Notes: a model not told the origin generated them from the letters alone. A DNA stretch of 64,000 bases from JALYZC01 sp963725645 (GCA_963725645.1 CAVRZD010000006.1:1116001-1180000); one strand, 5' to 3'; positions 47,902 to 56,529 are shown, counted from the stretch's first letter. Made by a program: numbers and translations.

Positions 47902-48519
47902 CTACGGGCGGCCGTACAGCGCGCCGGTCCAGACGCGCACGAGGCCCGCGGCGAACGCGTCGTCGTCCAGGTCGCCGCCCTGGACGAGGCGCTGGTAACA
48001 GGTCCGCTCGGTCATCCACGACAGGGAGAACGCCACGTCGTCCGCGGGCATCGGGGCGATCCGCCCGGCCGCCTGCTCGGCCTCGATGCGGCGGCGGCTG
48101 GCCTCGACGAAGCGCCCGACGAGCGCGCGCCAGAACCCGGCCACCGCGTCGTCGACGGCGGCGGCCTCGACCACGGCGCGCAGGAGCACGCCGTGGTCGC
48201 GGTAGAGGGCGATCACCTGCCGAAGCGCCGCGGCGAGCTCGGTGGGGCCGTCGCCCTCGCCGCTCCACCAGGCGTCGGCCTCGGCGTAGAGCAGCTCGGC
48301 GACGTCCTCGGTCAACCGCATGAGCAGCTCGCGCTTGTCGTGGAAGTAGAAGTAGAACGCGGTCCGCGAGATGCCCGCGCGGGTGGCGATGCGCTCGACG
48401 CTGAGCTCGGAGTAGGAGACACCCTCGGCCAGTAGCGCCTCGGTCGCCTCGAGAACGCGCGCCTCGATCTGCGCGCGCTTGGCGCTGACGGCCTCGGGAC
48501 GGCGCGACACCGTAGCCAT
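47902..48519 (-). CDS. TetR-family transcriptional regulator
   Basis: 205 residues from ATG 48519. N-terminal HTH (QIEARVLEATEALLAEGVSY, VERIATRAGISRTAFYFYFH, KRELLMRLTEDVAELL) and a helical ligand domain. It is divergent from the R2lox gene and separated from it by a perfect palindrome (48540-48554) that is likely its operator. The ORF could extend to 48567 but that would run through the palindrome. The ligand is not known; R2lox proteins bind long-chain fatty-acid-like molecules, so an acyl ligand is a reasonable guess. Confidence 0.9.
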   Translation of the reverse strand: MATVSRRPEAVSAKRAQIEARVLEATEALLAEGVSYSELSVERIATRAGISRTAFYFYFHDKRELLMRLTEDVAELLYAEADAWWSGEGDGPTELAAALRQVIALYRDHGVLLRAVVEAAAVDDAVAGFWRALVGRFVEASRRRIEAEQAAGRIAPMPADDVAFSLSWMTERTCYQRLVQGGDLDDDAFAAGLVRVWTGALYGRP

Positions 48520-48539
48520 GCCGCAACCGTACGCGAGAC

Positions 48540-48568
48540 TTGACACAGTGTCAAACATCGTGTTCAAT
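48540..48568 (+). promoter_or_regulatory. R2lox promoter with palindromic TetR operator
   Basis: TTGACACAGTGTCAA (48540-48554) is a perfect palindrome with 7-bp arms and a single central base. Its left end is also a consensus -35 TTGACA, followed after 17 bp by TTCAAT (48563-48568) as -10. SD GGAGG (48594-48598 area) precedes ATG 48606. Confidence 0.8.
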
Positions 48569-48605
48569 CGCCGTCACCCGACCGCGACGATCCGGAGGAC
48601 CCTTC

Positions 48606-49515
48606 ATGGCCACGACCCTCCTTGACCTCACCCAGCAGGGCGACGTCGGCACGATCACCGACGAGTCCAAGCTCGCGTCCGTCCAGCTGATGGACCCGCA
48701 GCAGCTCTACGAGCTGTGGGAGAAGCAGAACTGGGTGTCCCAGACGATCGACTTCACCAAGGACAAGGAGGACTGGGCCGCGCTTCACCGAGGAGGAGCG
48801 CGGCAACATGGCCTGGAACCTTTCGTCGTTCTTCGTCGGCGAGGAGCGCGTCACGACGCAGTTCACCGGCCTGGTGGCGGCGTACGAGGATCAGAGCGAG
48901 GAGGCCTTCCTCACCACCCAGCAGGTGGACGAGGCGCGCCACGCCCAGCACTTCAACCGCTTCTACGAGCAGGTCGTCGGTTACGACGGCACGTTCGACA
49001 AGCGGCTCGAGCGCGCTCGCGAGGATCTCAACGACGCGTTCCTCGTGCTCTTCGACGAGCACCTCGTCGACGCGTGCAACCGCCTGATGGCGGATCGCCA
49101 CGACGTCGAGGCCAAGGTCGACTTCGTGACCACCTACCACATGGTCATCGAGGGCACGCTCGCCCTCACCGGCCAGTACTACATCACCGACTACTGCGAG
49201 CAGCACGACGTCCTGCCGGGCTTCGTCGAGGGCTTCCGCAACATCTCGCGGGACGAGCACCGCCATGTCGCCTACGGCACGTGGTACCTCAAGGAGAAGT
49301 GCAAGGACCCCGCCCTCAACGCGCGGGTGCAGGACAAGCTCGTCGAGCTGCTGCCCGTGGCCGCCGGCGTGTTCGTCCCGCCGGGCCTGCAGCTCGGGGA
49401 CACCTACGAGATCCTCGGCTACTCGTCCGACCACGTGAACGAGTTCGCCTTCACGGCACTGTCGCGCCGGCTGAAGGTCATCGGCGTCGAGCTCCCGGCG
49501 GTGGCGGCGGCATGA
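48606..49515 (+). CDS. R2-like ligand-binding oxidase (R2lox), one apparent frameshift
   Basis: The N-terminal frame (MATTLLDLTQQGDVGT to KEDWAAL) shifts near 48784 because of one extra T; joined, TEEERGNMAWNLSSFFVGEE continues in the next frame to 49515, about 302 residues. Metal ligands by motif: Glu in VGEERV, E-x2-H in DEARH, Glu in MVIEGTLALTG and E-x2-H in DEHRH. Val three residues after the first Glu (EERV) and Tyr five before the third (YHMVIE) sit exactly where R2lox forms its Val-Tyr ether cross-link. R2lox has a Mn/Fe cofactor and binds a fatty acid; its physiological substrate is not established. Co-translated with rubredoxin. Confidence 0.85.
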
Positions 49516-49697
49516 GCGCCGGCACGCTCACCGTTCAGCGTTGGATCTGCGAGAGCTGCGGGATGATCTACGACCCGGCCGAGGGCGACCCCGACGGCGG
49601 GATCGTGCCGGGCACGGCCTTCGAGGACGTCCCCGACGACTGGTTCTGTCCCGTGTGCGGCGCGCGGAAGCGCGACTTCGCGCCCTACGAGGGCTAG
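49512..49697 (+). CDS. Rubredoxin
   Basis: 61 residues. Iron site CESCGMIYDP and CPVCGARKRDF (two C-x2-C-G). A 14-residue lead precedes the fold. ATG overlaps the R2lox stop (ATGA), so it is translationally coupled and is the likely electron donor to the R2lox diiron/MnFe site. Its stop overlaps the convergent BtrH-like gene. Confidence 0.95.
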   Translation: MSAGTLTVQRWICESCGMIYDPAEGDPDGGIVPGTAFEDVPDDWFCPVCGARKRDFAPYEG

Positions 49698-50728
49698 TCC
49701 AGCCAGGCCTCCATCGCCTCGACGCCGGCGCGCTCGAGCGCGCAGGCGCGAGCCAGCGGCTCGGCCGCCGCCGCGTGGGCCGCGTCCACGTCCTCGCCCG
49801 ACGCGGCCTGCGCGGCGGCCACCCACGCGGCGCTGCACTCGTCGTAGACGGCCGCGGCCTCGGCCAGCCCGTCGTCGCCGAGCAGGTCGCCGGCGTCGTG
49901 CAGGAACTCCGCGTGCAGCGAGCGGAACAGCGCCCCGCCGGTCCCGGCCTTGACCACGAACACGCGCAGGCCGCGCAGGGCCGAGGGCAAGCGCTCGCCG
50001 AAGCGCTTCGGCCAGGTCGGGAACGCCGTCTCGATCGCGGCCACGGCGCCCAGTCCCATCGGGGCGGTCGACCCCAGCAGCGAGCGCCCGCCGTCGCGCA
50101 TGTTCTCGGCGGCGCCGCGCACGGTCGCCGCGATGGTCGCGCGCGCGTCCGGCAGCGCCGGCGGGAACCGCATCACCCACGTGCCGTGGCGGTTGGGCCC
50201 GGGAAAGGCACGTGAATTTCGCGCCCGCGCGAGCACGGGCAGCGAGCAGCGCTGGATCTCGTCACGGTCGTTGTCGGCGATGAAGGCCACGTCCTCGGCC
50301 TCGTCGTAACCGCACACGACGATGTCGTGCATCGTCATCCGCAGGCGTACGTTGAGGTACTCGAGCTCGCCGATGTCGGCCCACACCATCGTCGGGTGCC
50401 CGACGTCGAGCTCCTCGCGGAGCCAGCGCCAGCCCTCGTCCTCGTCGTCCGTTTGGCGCAGGTCGAGGTCGATGCCCAGGTGCGCGCAGCAATCGCGCTC
50501 CAGCCCGGCGGTGCGTCCGACCAGGTAGATGGGCGGCTCGACGTCGGGCAGCTCGACGTAGGCGAAGCCCAGACCGGCCCCGAGCCCGAAGGCCATGCCC
50601 TCCGACAGCGGCGCCGGGCCCCATGACAGGCGGTGGAACTCCAGCAGGTCGCGGAAGGCGCCCGAGCCGCAGTGCCCGGCCGGCCGGTGCGGATAGGGAA
50701 TCTCGACGCGGCCGGGGGAGACGGTCAC
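49694..50728 (-). CDS. BtrH N-terminal / DUF4872 family protein
   Basis: 344 residues. N-terminal domain RPAGHCGSGAFRDLLEFHRL and LSEGMAFGLGAGLGFAYVEL is the BtrH_N pattern with the Cys-His pair of papain-like acyltransferases; further AHLGIDLDLRQTDDEDEGW, WADIGELEYLNVRLRM, HDIVVCGYDEAEDVAFIAD follow the cysteine-protease-like fold. The C-terminal helical half fits DUF4872. BtrH is an acyltransferase in butirosin synthesis; the role in this non-antibiotic context is unknown. GTG start next to the cupin stop. Confidence 0.78.
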   Translation of the reverse strand: MTVSPGRVEIPYPHRPAGHCGSGAFRDLLEFHRLSWGPAPLSEGMAFGLGAGLGFAYVELPDVEPPIYLVGRTAGLERDCCAHLGIDLDLRQTDDEDEGWRWLREELDVGHPTMVWADIGELEYLNVRLRMTMHDIVVCGYDEAEDVAFIADNDRDEIQRCSLPVLARARNSRAFPGPNRHGTWVMRFPPALPDARATIAATVRGAAENMRDGGRSLLGSTAPMGLGAVAAIETAFPTWPKRFGERLPSALRGLRVFVVKAGTGGALFRSLHAEFLHDAGDLLGDDGLAEAAAVYDECSAAWVAAAQAASGEDVDAAHAAAAEPLARACALERAGVEAMEAWLD

Positions 50729-51055
50729 TCAGGTGCGCTGGCTGGGGTGGCCCTCGCCGGGCCACGGCGCGAGCAGCAGCAACAGTCGCGCGTCGCTGGT
50801 CGCGCGGACCTCGTGGCGCTCGGCCGGGTCGTAGACGGCGAGCGTCCCGGGGCCGACGCGCTCGGAGTCGCCGTCCTGGATCAGCTCGACCTCGCCGTCG
50901 ACGATCACCAGCCACACGCGCTCGTGGACCTGGTGCTCGCCCAGCGCCTCGCCGGATGGAAGCTGGATCACGATCGAGCGGCCCTCGCCCTCGGACTGGA
51001 GCACCTCGGGCTGGTGGGGCGCGACCTCGAGCTTGCGCAGGTCCCAGTGCTGCAT
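50729..51055 (-). CDS. Small cupin-domain protein
   Basis: 108 residues from ATG 51055. The start is set by TAGGAT (51063-51068) 7 nt upstream, which makes the ATG at 51064 unlikely. Cupin motif 1: GEHQVHERVWLVIVDGEVEL; motif 2: VYDPAERHEVRATSDA. His pairs for metal are present (H-x-H-type EHQVHE, then RH). Likely a sugar or small-molecule binding cupin; function unknown. Directly followed by the BtrH-like gene in the same direction. Confidence 0.82.
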   Translation of the reverse strand: MQHWDLRKLEVAPHQPEVLQSEGEGRSIVIQLPSGEALGEHQVHERVWLVIVDGEVELIQDGDSERVGPGTLAVYDPAERHEVRATSDARLLLLLAPWPGEGHPSQRT

Positions 51056-51091
51056 GACGGCCATCCTACCTTCGCGACGCCCGTCACGAAA

Positions 51092-51197
51092 TTGCCGATC
51101 ACCGGGCCGCTTCTATAGGATCGGATCCCCCTAGACACCGGCCTTTTCCGGGTTCGAACGAGTTTGCCCGCACGGCGTCAGGCGGGCATTCGTGTCT
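51092..51197 (+). promoter_or_regulatory. Probable atp operon promoter and structured leader
   Basis: TTGCCG (51092-51097), 16-bp spacer and TATAGG (51114-51119) form a weak sigma-70-like promoter. The leader then has AGACAC (51133-51138) that can pair with GTGTCT (51192-51197), enclosing a small CCGG/CCGG hairpin and a strong TGCCCGC/GCGGGCA hairpin (51165-51188). The layout could be a multi-branch regulatory RNA or only terminator-like hairpins. Apart from these elements, the 220 bp between the cupin gene and ATG 51285 hold nothing I recognise. Confidence 0.45.
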
Positions 51198-51284
51198 GTG
51201 GGACGGCGCGCTCTCCATGGCCGGTATCGACGACCACAGCCCCGATCAGCCGTGTCCGCTCACGCCGTAGGCGGCGCCGAGCCG

Positions 51285-51641
51285 ATGGTCGCGGTCCGCT
51301 ACCTCGATCTCGTCGTCCTGGCCGTCGCGTTTCCGATCTTCGTCGTCGGCGGCTTCCCGCTGCTGGGCTACGCCGCCGGGGCCGTCGCGTGGCTGCTCCA
51401 GCGCGGCATTCAGGTGCTGCTGCTGCGGCGCGCGACCGCCGCCGAGGACGTGCGCAGCACGGTCGGCATCACGGCGGCGTCGATGATCGCCCGCGGCTAC
51501 CTCGTTGCCCTTACGATCTTCGGTGCGGGGTTGATCGAGCGAAAGGCGGGGCTGTCCGCGGCGATTCTCGTGATCGTGCTGTTCACCGTCTACTTCACCG
51601 TGTCGCTGATCACGCGGCCCTATGAGAGGCAGGGGCCGTGA
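51285..51641 (+). CDS. Small membrane protein preceding atpB, AtpI-like position
   Basis: 118 residues from ATG 51285 (upstream GTG 51252 would add 11). Four hydrophobic stretches (YLDLVVLAVAFPIFVVGGFP, LLGYAAGAVAWLLQ, ARGYLVALTIFGAGLI, AILVIVLFTVYFTVSLI). Position right before atpB with a 4-bp overlap is that of atpI, which assists c-ring assembly; sequence similarity to known AtpI is weak, so the role is inferred from place. Confidence 0.65.
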   Translation: MVAVRYLDLVVLAVAFPIFVVGGFPLLGYAAGAVAWLLQRGIQVLLLRRATAAEDVRSTVGITAASMIARGYLVALTIFGAGLIERKAGLSAAILVIVLFTVYFTVSLITRPYERQGP

Positions 51642-52540
51642 GGGCGCGCCTGATCGCCGCCGCGTCGCCCGTCGTCCTGCTGCTGGTCGGACCCGCCGGC
51701 GCGTCGGCGATCGAGATCAACCAGGACTTCAAGCCCCAGAACGAGTTCAAGCTCGATCCCTGGATCAGCCTCAAGTTCGGGCCGGTGGACCTCAGCATCA
51801 ACAAGGCCGTGCTGTACCTGCTGCTGGCGGCCGCGGCCACCACGCTGACGATGCTCTACATCGCCAACCGCATGCAGGCCAAGCCGAATCGCGTGCAGAC
51901 GGCGGTCGAGGTCGCCTACCACCTCATGCGCGACAACATCGCCGGCGGGAACATGGACCGCAGGATGGTCACGAAGTGGTTTGCGTTCGTGGCCACGCTG
52001 TTCCTGTTCATCTGGTTCTCGAACATCATCGGCTACCTGCCGCTGCCGACGAACACGGAACACAAGATCAACATCTTCGGGGTGGAGGTCCCGTCACTCG
52101 CGCTGTACGCGGCCACGGCCAACATCTCCACGCCGCTCGTGCTGACGCTCATCGTGTGGTTCAGCTACCACGTCGAGGGGATCCGGGCAAAGGGCTTTGT
52201 CGGCTACATCAAGGGCTGGATCCCGAAGGGCACGCCGCGGGCCCTCGTCCCGCTCGTATTCCCGATCGAGGTGATCTCGCAGTTCGTGCGGATCATCTCG
52301 CTGTCCGTGCGACTATTCGCCAACATTCTCGCCGGGCATCTCCTCATCCTCTTCATGGGCGGGGGATTGGTCGTCCTGCTCAACCTCGCCGTGGTCGGCT
52401 CGGTCGTCCTGGGCGCGATCACGGGCGTTGCCGCCGTCGCCTTCTTCCTCTTCGAGGTGGGCCTGGTCGCCACGCTGCAGGCGTTCATCTTCGCCACGCT
52501 CACTGCCATCTACCTCGGCGAGTCCGTCGAGTCCCACTGA
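51638..52540 (+). CDS. atpB: ATP synthase F0 subunit a
   Basis: 300 residues, GTG start overlapping the gene before. The essential Arg is in SLSVRLFANILAGH on the half-channel helix; GVAAVAFFLFEVGLVATLQAFIF is the last part. The N-terminus has a signal-like stretch (LIAAASPVVLLLVGPAGASA). Forms the proton half-channels against the c-ring. Confidence 0.95.
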   Translation: MRARLIAAASPVVLLLVGPAGASAIEINQDFKPQNEFKLDPWISLKFGPVDLSINKAVLYLLLAAAATTLTMLYIANRMQAKPNRVQTAVEVAYHLMRDNIAGGNMDRRMVTKWFAFVATLFLFIWFSNIIGYLPLPTNTEHKINIFGVEVPSLALYAATANISTPLVLTLIVWFSYHVEGIRAKGFVGYIKGWIPKGTPRALVPLVFPIEVISQFVRIISLSVRLFANILAGHLLILFMGGGLVVLLNLAVVGSVVLGAITGVAAVAFFLFEVGLVATLQAFIFATLTAIYLGESVESH

Positions 52541-52562
52541 TCAAGAAGGAGGGTTCCGAACC

Positions 52563-52835
52563 ATGGATCTCGACCCCGGCCTCATCATCGGCGCGGTCAG
52601 CAATACGCAGAAGGGCCTCCAAGCCATCGCGCTCGGCGTCGGCGCCGGCCTGGGCACGATCGGCCCGGGCATCGGCGTGGGCTTCATCTTCGGCAAGGTG
52701 ATCGAGTCGGTGACACGCCAGCCTGAGATGCGTGACGAGATCACCTCGATCCAGTGGCTCGGCTTCGCGCTGACCGAGGCGATCATCTTCTACGCCTTCA
52801 TCTTCGGCCTGATCGCGTTCTTCCTCTCCGGCTGA
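52563..52835 (+). CDS. atpE: ATP synthase F0 subunit c
   Basis: 90 residues. Two-helix hairpin; the ion-carrying Glu is in GFALTEAIIFYAFIFGLIAF. The first helix has the GxGxGxG-like packing run (ALGVGAGLGTIGPGIGVG) and the polar loop is ESVTRQPEMRDE. The residues around Glu do not match the Na+ signature (no Ser/Thr after Glu), so it is most likely proton-coupled. SD AAGGAGGG precedes the ATG. Confidence 0.95.
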   Translation: MDLDPGLIIGAVSNTQKGLQAIALGVGAGLGTIGPGIGVGFIFGKVIESVTRQPEMRDEITSIQWLGFALTEAIIFYAFIFGLIAFFLSG

Positions 52836-53401
52836 TGGGGGGAATCGTCCACAGCGTGCCGGTCGCGGACTCCGGCAACTTCCTCGTCAGTCCCGGCATC
52901 GGGCTGATGATCTGGACGCTGCTGGCGTTCCTCGTGACCCTGTACGTGCTGAAGAAGTACGCCTTCCCGCGCATCCAGGAGGCGCTGGAGAAGCGGCAGC
53001 ATGCGATCGAGGAGTCCATCGAGGCCGCCGAGCGCACCCGCAAGGAGGCCGACGAGCTGCTCGAGGAGTACCGCGAGCGGCTCAGGGAGGCGCGCACGCA
53101 GGCGGAGGAGATCGTGACCCGCGCGCGCAAGGCGGCCGAGAACGCCGAGCGCGAGTCGCTGGAAGAAGCCAGGGAACGGCGCGAGGAGCTGCTGGAGCAG
53201 ACGCGCAGGGACATCGAGGCCGAGACCCAGCGCGCGATCCAGGAGATTCGCAAGGAGGTCGCCGACCTCACCGTGCTGGCCACCGAGAAGGTGACCCGCA
53301 AGGCGCTGACGCCGGAGGACCAGCAGCGGCTCGTCGAGGACGCGCTGCGCGAGCTCGACTTCGAGGCGCTCTCCGGCGGTGGAGGAGGGCGGAGCAACTA
53401 G
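52835..53401 (+). CDS. atpF: ATP synthase F0 subunit b
   Basis: 188 residues, TGATG overlap with atpE. One N-terminal helix (GIGLMIWTLLAFLVTLYVL) and a long charged coiled coil (EALEKRQHAIEESIEAAERT to about residue 160), the peripheral stalk. Ends in a Gly-rich tail (ALSGGGGGRSN). Only one b gene is visible, so the stalk is probably a homodimer. Confidence 0.94.
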   Translation: MGGIVHSVPVADSGNFLVSPGIGLMIWTLLAFLVTLYVLKKYAFPRIQEALEKRQHAIEESIEAAERTRKEADELLEEYRERLREARTQAEEIVTRARKAAENAERESLEEARERREELLEQTRRDIEAETQRAIQEIRKEVADLTVLATEKVTRKALTPEDQQRLVEDALRELDFEALSGGGGGRSN

Positions 53402-53935
53402 ATGGAGGAGATCGCCCAGGTCTACGCGCGGGCGCTGTTCGACGCTGCCAAGGAGCGCGGGGAGCTCGACGAGGTGCGCGATCAGCTCGCCACCTTCGCC
53501 GACGCCGTCGACCGCTCGCGCGACCTCCAGGTGTTCCTGTTCTCGCCGTACTTCTCGACGGCGGAGAAGAAGGACGGTCTGCGGCGCGCGATCGAGGGCG
53601 CGAGCGAGACCTTCCTCAACTTCCTCGAGGTGCTGGTGGAGAACCACCGCATGCCGGCGATCTTCCGCACCCGCCGCCAGTACGACGAGCTGTGGGAGGA
53701 GGAGAACCATCTCCTGCCGGTGGAGATCACGAGCGCCGTCGCGCTCGACCACGCCACCGTGCAGCAGATCGGGAACACGATCGGGGAGCAGACCGGGCAG
53801 CACATCGAGCTCTCCAGCCACGTCGACCCTGACATCCTGGGCGGCATCGTCGTGCGCGTCGGGAACGCCATCCTCGACGCCTCGATCCGCAACCGCCTCG
53901 AACAACTACGCAAGCAGGTCGCCAAGGCCGCCTAG
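53402..53935 (+). CDS. atpH: ATP synthase F1 subunit delta
   Basis: 177 residues, ATG directly after the atpF stop. N-terminal EIAQVYARALFDAAKERGEL and C-terminal EITSAVALDHATVQQIGNTI, VDPDILGGIVVRVGNAILDA are family-typical. Connects the F1 head with the b stalk. Confidence 0.94.
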   Translation: MEEIAQVYARALFDAAKERGELDEVRDQLATFADAVDRSRDLQVFLFSPYFSTAEKKDGLRRAIEGASETFLNFLEVLVENHRMPAIFRTRRQYDELWEEENHLLPVEITSAVALDHATVQQIGNTIGEQTGQHIELSSHVDPDILGGIVVRVGNAILDASIRNRLEQLRKQVAKAA

Positions 53936-53968
53936 CGCGGCCGCGACGCCAAGGGAGCCAGACACCAC

Positions 53969-55621
53969 ATGCAGATCAAGCCCGACGAAATCACCTCCAT
54001 CCTCAAGAGCCGCATCGAGGGGCTCGAAGTGGGCGGAGCCGATCTGGCCGAGGTGGGCACCGTGCTCTCGGTCGGCGACGGCATCGCGCGCCTCCACGGC
54101 CTCGAGAACTGCGAGGCGTTCGAGATGCTCGAGCTGCCCCACGACGTCACTGGGTTGGCGCTGAACCTCGAGTCCGACAACGTCGGCGCCGTGCTGTTCG
54201 GCGACTGGGAGGAGATCTCCGAGGGCGACACCGCCAAGCGCACCGGCCGCCTGCTCGAGATCCCGGTCGGCGAGGCGCTGCTCGGACGCATCGTCGACCC
54301 GCTCGGCCGCCCGCTCGACGGCAAGGGCGACATCGAAACCAGCGAGACCCGCCCGGCCGAGTTCAAGGCTCCCGGCGTCGTGCAGCGCCAGCCCGTGACC
54401 GAGCCGATGTACACGGGGCTGAAGGCCATCGACTCGATGATTCCCATCGGGCGCGGCCAGCGCGAGCTGATCATCGGCGATCGCCAGGTCGGCAAGACGG
54501 CGATCGCGATCGACACGATCATCAACAACCGGGACCGCGATCTCGTGTGCGTGTACGTGGCGATCGGCCAGCGCATGGCCACGGTCGTCGCGCTCGCCGA
54601 GACGCTCGCGGAGAACGGCGCGCTCGACAACACGATCATCGTGGCGGCGCCCGCCGACGAGGCGGCGCCGATCAAGTTCATGGCGCCCTATGCCGGATGC
54701 GCGATGGCCGAGCACTTCCTCTACGACGGCAAGGCGGCGCTGTGCGTGTACGACGACCTGACCAAGCACGCGTACGCCTACCGCCAGATGTCGCTGCTCC
54801 TGCGCCGACCGCCGGGCCGCGAGGCGTATCCGGGCGACGTGTTCTACCTGCATTCCCGCCTGCTCGAGCGCGCCGTCAAGCTCAACGACGATCTGGGTGG
54901 GGGCTCGCTGACCGCGCTTCCGATCATCGAGACCCAGGCGGGTGACGTGTCCGCGTACATCCCGACGAACGTGATCTCGATCACGGACGGGCAGATCTAC
55001 CTGCAGCCCAAGCTCTTCTACTCGGGCGTGCGCCCGGCGATCAACGTCGGCATCTCGGTCTCCCGCGTGGGCGGCAACGCGCAGATCACCCCCATGCGCA
55101 AGGTTGCGGGGCGCCTGAAGCTCGACCTATCCCAGTACCGGGAGCTCGAGGCCTTCGCGCAGTTCGGCTCCGACCTCGACGTCGAGACGCAGCGCACCCT
55201 GGCACGCGGCGATCGCCTCGTGGCCACGCTCAACCAGCACGAGCGGGCCCCGCTGGCCGTGGAGGAGCAGGTCGTGCAGATCTTCGCCGGCATGAACGGC
55301 TACCTCGACCGCATCACCGTCGCCCGCGTGCCCGAGTTCCTCGCCGGGGTCCTCGAGAGCGCCCGAGCGGAGGCCGCCGACCTGCTCGAGCAGGTCGCCG
55401 GCGGCGACTGGTCGGACGAGACCCAGCAGGCCTTGGACGAGTTCGTGTCCAAGTTCGCCGCCGACTTCGGCTACGACCTCGACGAGGAGGGCCAGACGAT
55501 GGACGAGGACGACCCCGATCGTATGTCACCGCGCGAGCCGGGCGAGGACGAGTTGCCGTCGGCCGACGAGGACCGGGCGGGCGAGTCCGAAGAGGCCGAG
55601 AAGGAGCCAGCCGAGGTCTGA
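53969..55621 (+). CDS. atpA: ATP synthase F1 subunit alpha with acidic C-terminal extension
   Basis: 550 residues, about 40 longer than usual. P-loop GDRQVGKTAIAIDTI, signature PAINVGISVSRVGGNAQ, the conserved Arg-finger region in SVSRVGG. The core ends near residue 505; the rest (EEGQTMDEDDPDRMSPREPG, EDELPSADEDRAGESEEAEK) is a disordered, very acidic tail not present in most alpha subunits. Non-catalytic nucleotide site subunit. TGATG overlap with atpG. Confidence 0.95.
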   Translation: MQIKPDEITSILKSRIEGLEVGGADLAEVGTVLSVGDGIARLHGLENCEAFEMLELPHDVTGLALNLESDNVGAVLFGDWEEISEGDTAKRTGRLLEIPVGEALLGRIVDPLGRPLDGKGDIETSETRPAEFKAPGVVQRQPVTEPMYTGLKAIDSMIPIGRGQRELIIGDRQVGKTAIAIDTIINNRDRDLVCVYVAIGQRMATVVALAETLAENGALDNTIIVAAPADEAAPIKFMAPYAGCAMAEHFLYDGKAALCVYDDLTKHAYAYRQMSLLLRRPPGREAYPGDVFYLHSRLLERAVKLNDDLGGGSLTALPIIETQAGDVSAYIPTNVISITDGQIYLQPKLFYSGVRPAINVGISVSRVGGNAQITPMRKVAGRLKLDLSQYRELEAFAQFGSDLDVETQRTLARGDRLVATLNQHERAPLAVEEQVVQIFAGMNGYLDRITVARVPEFLAGVLESARAEAADLLEQVAGGDWSDETQQALDEFVSKFAADFGYDLDEEGQTMDEDDPDRMSPREPGEDELPSADEDRAGESEEAEKEPAEV

Positions 55622-56529
55622 TGGCCAGCCAGCGCGACGTCCAGAACCGCATCGCGAGCGTCCAGAACATCCGCAAGATCACCCGCGCGATGGAGATGGT
55701 CGCCGCGGCCCGGCTGCGCCGCGCCGAGCAGCGGATCGAGCACCTGCGGCCCTACGCCGACGCGATCCGCCGCATGACCCGCCAGGCCGCCGAGGCGGCG
55801 GAGAATGTCCCCAGCCTGCCGATCCTCAACGAGCACGAGTCCGAGAGTTCGGTGGGCCTGTTGCTGGTGACCGGCGACCGCGGGCTGGCGGGGGCGTTCA
55901 ACTCCCAGATCCTGCGCGCGGGCACGCGCGCGGCGCGCGAGCACGAGGGGGAGGGCCGCGCGGTGCGCTGGTACGCCTCGGGGCGCCGCGGCGTCTCCTC
56001 GCTGACCTTCCGCGGCCTCGAGGTCGCAGGCTCCTACGTCGGGTTCACCGAGCGGCCCAACTTCCCGGACGCGCGGAAGATCGCGCAGGACCTGATGGCG
56101 GCGTATGTCGACGAGCGGGTCGACCGCGTGGAGATCTTCTACAACGGGTACATCTCGCCGCTCGTGCAGGAGGTGCGCCGCGAGACGCTCCTGCCGCTCC
56201 AGCACGCGACCATCCTCGGCGAGGAAGAGGACGCCCCGGAGGAGGAGGGCGAGGAGCAGAAGGACCGGAGGGCCCTGGTCGAGTACGAGCCGGACCCCGA
56301 GGAGATCCTCAAGCGATTGGTGCCCGACTACGTCGAGATCTCGACGTACCGGGCGCTGCTGGAATCCGCCGCGTCCGAGCTGGGCGCGCGCATGACCGCG
56401 ATGCGCAGCGCGTCCGACAACGCGGGCGAGGTCATCGAGGACCTGACGCTGGAGATGAACCGGGCGCGGCAGGCGGAGATCACGCAGGAGATCATGGAAG
56501 TCGTCGCCGGCGCCGAGGCGCTCGGCTAA
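55621..56529 (+). CDS. atpG: ATP synthase F1 subunit gamma
   Basis: 302 residues. N-terminal coil (RDVQNRIASVQNIRKITRAM) and C-terminal coil (MTAMRSASDNAGEVIEDLTL, then NRARQAEITQEIMEVVAGAE) form the central shaft; the middle Rossmann-like part (GLLLVTGDRGLAGAFNSQIL) is normal. An acidic insert (EEEDAPEEEGEEQKDRRALV, about 200-220) is a notable feature, as in some actinobacterial gammas. Confidence 0.95.
   Translation: MASQRDVQNRIASVQNIRKITRAMEMVAAARLRRAEQRIEHLRPYADAIRRMTRQAAEAAENVPSLPILNEHESESSVGLLLVTGDRGLAGAFNSQILRAGTRAAREHEGEGRAVRWYASGRRGVSSLTFRGLEVAGSYVGFTERPNFPDARKIAQDLMAAYVDERVDRVEIFYNGYISPLVQEVRRETLLPLQHATILGEEEDAPEEEGEEQKDRRALVEYEPDPEEILKRLVPDYVEISTYRALLESAASELGARMTAMRSASDNAGEVIEDLTLEMNRARQAEITQEIMEVVAGAEALG

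Noticed and set aside
48520..48567. N-terminal extension of the TetR regulator to 48567
   Set aside because: It would place the operator palindrome inside the coding sequence; ATG 48519 gives the normal TetR start.
51148..51160. GGGTTCGAAC, like a tRNA T-loop
   Set aside because: No acceptor stem, anticodon arm or D-arm fits around it on either strand.
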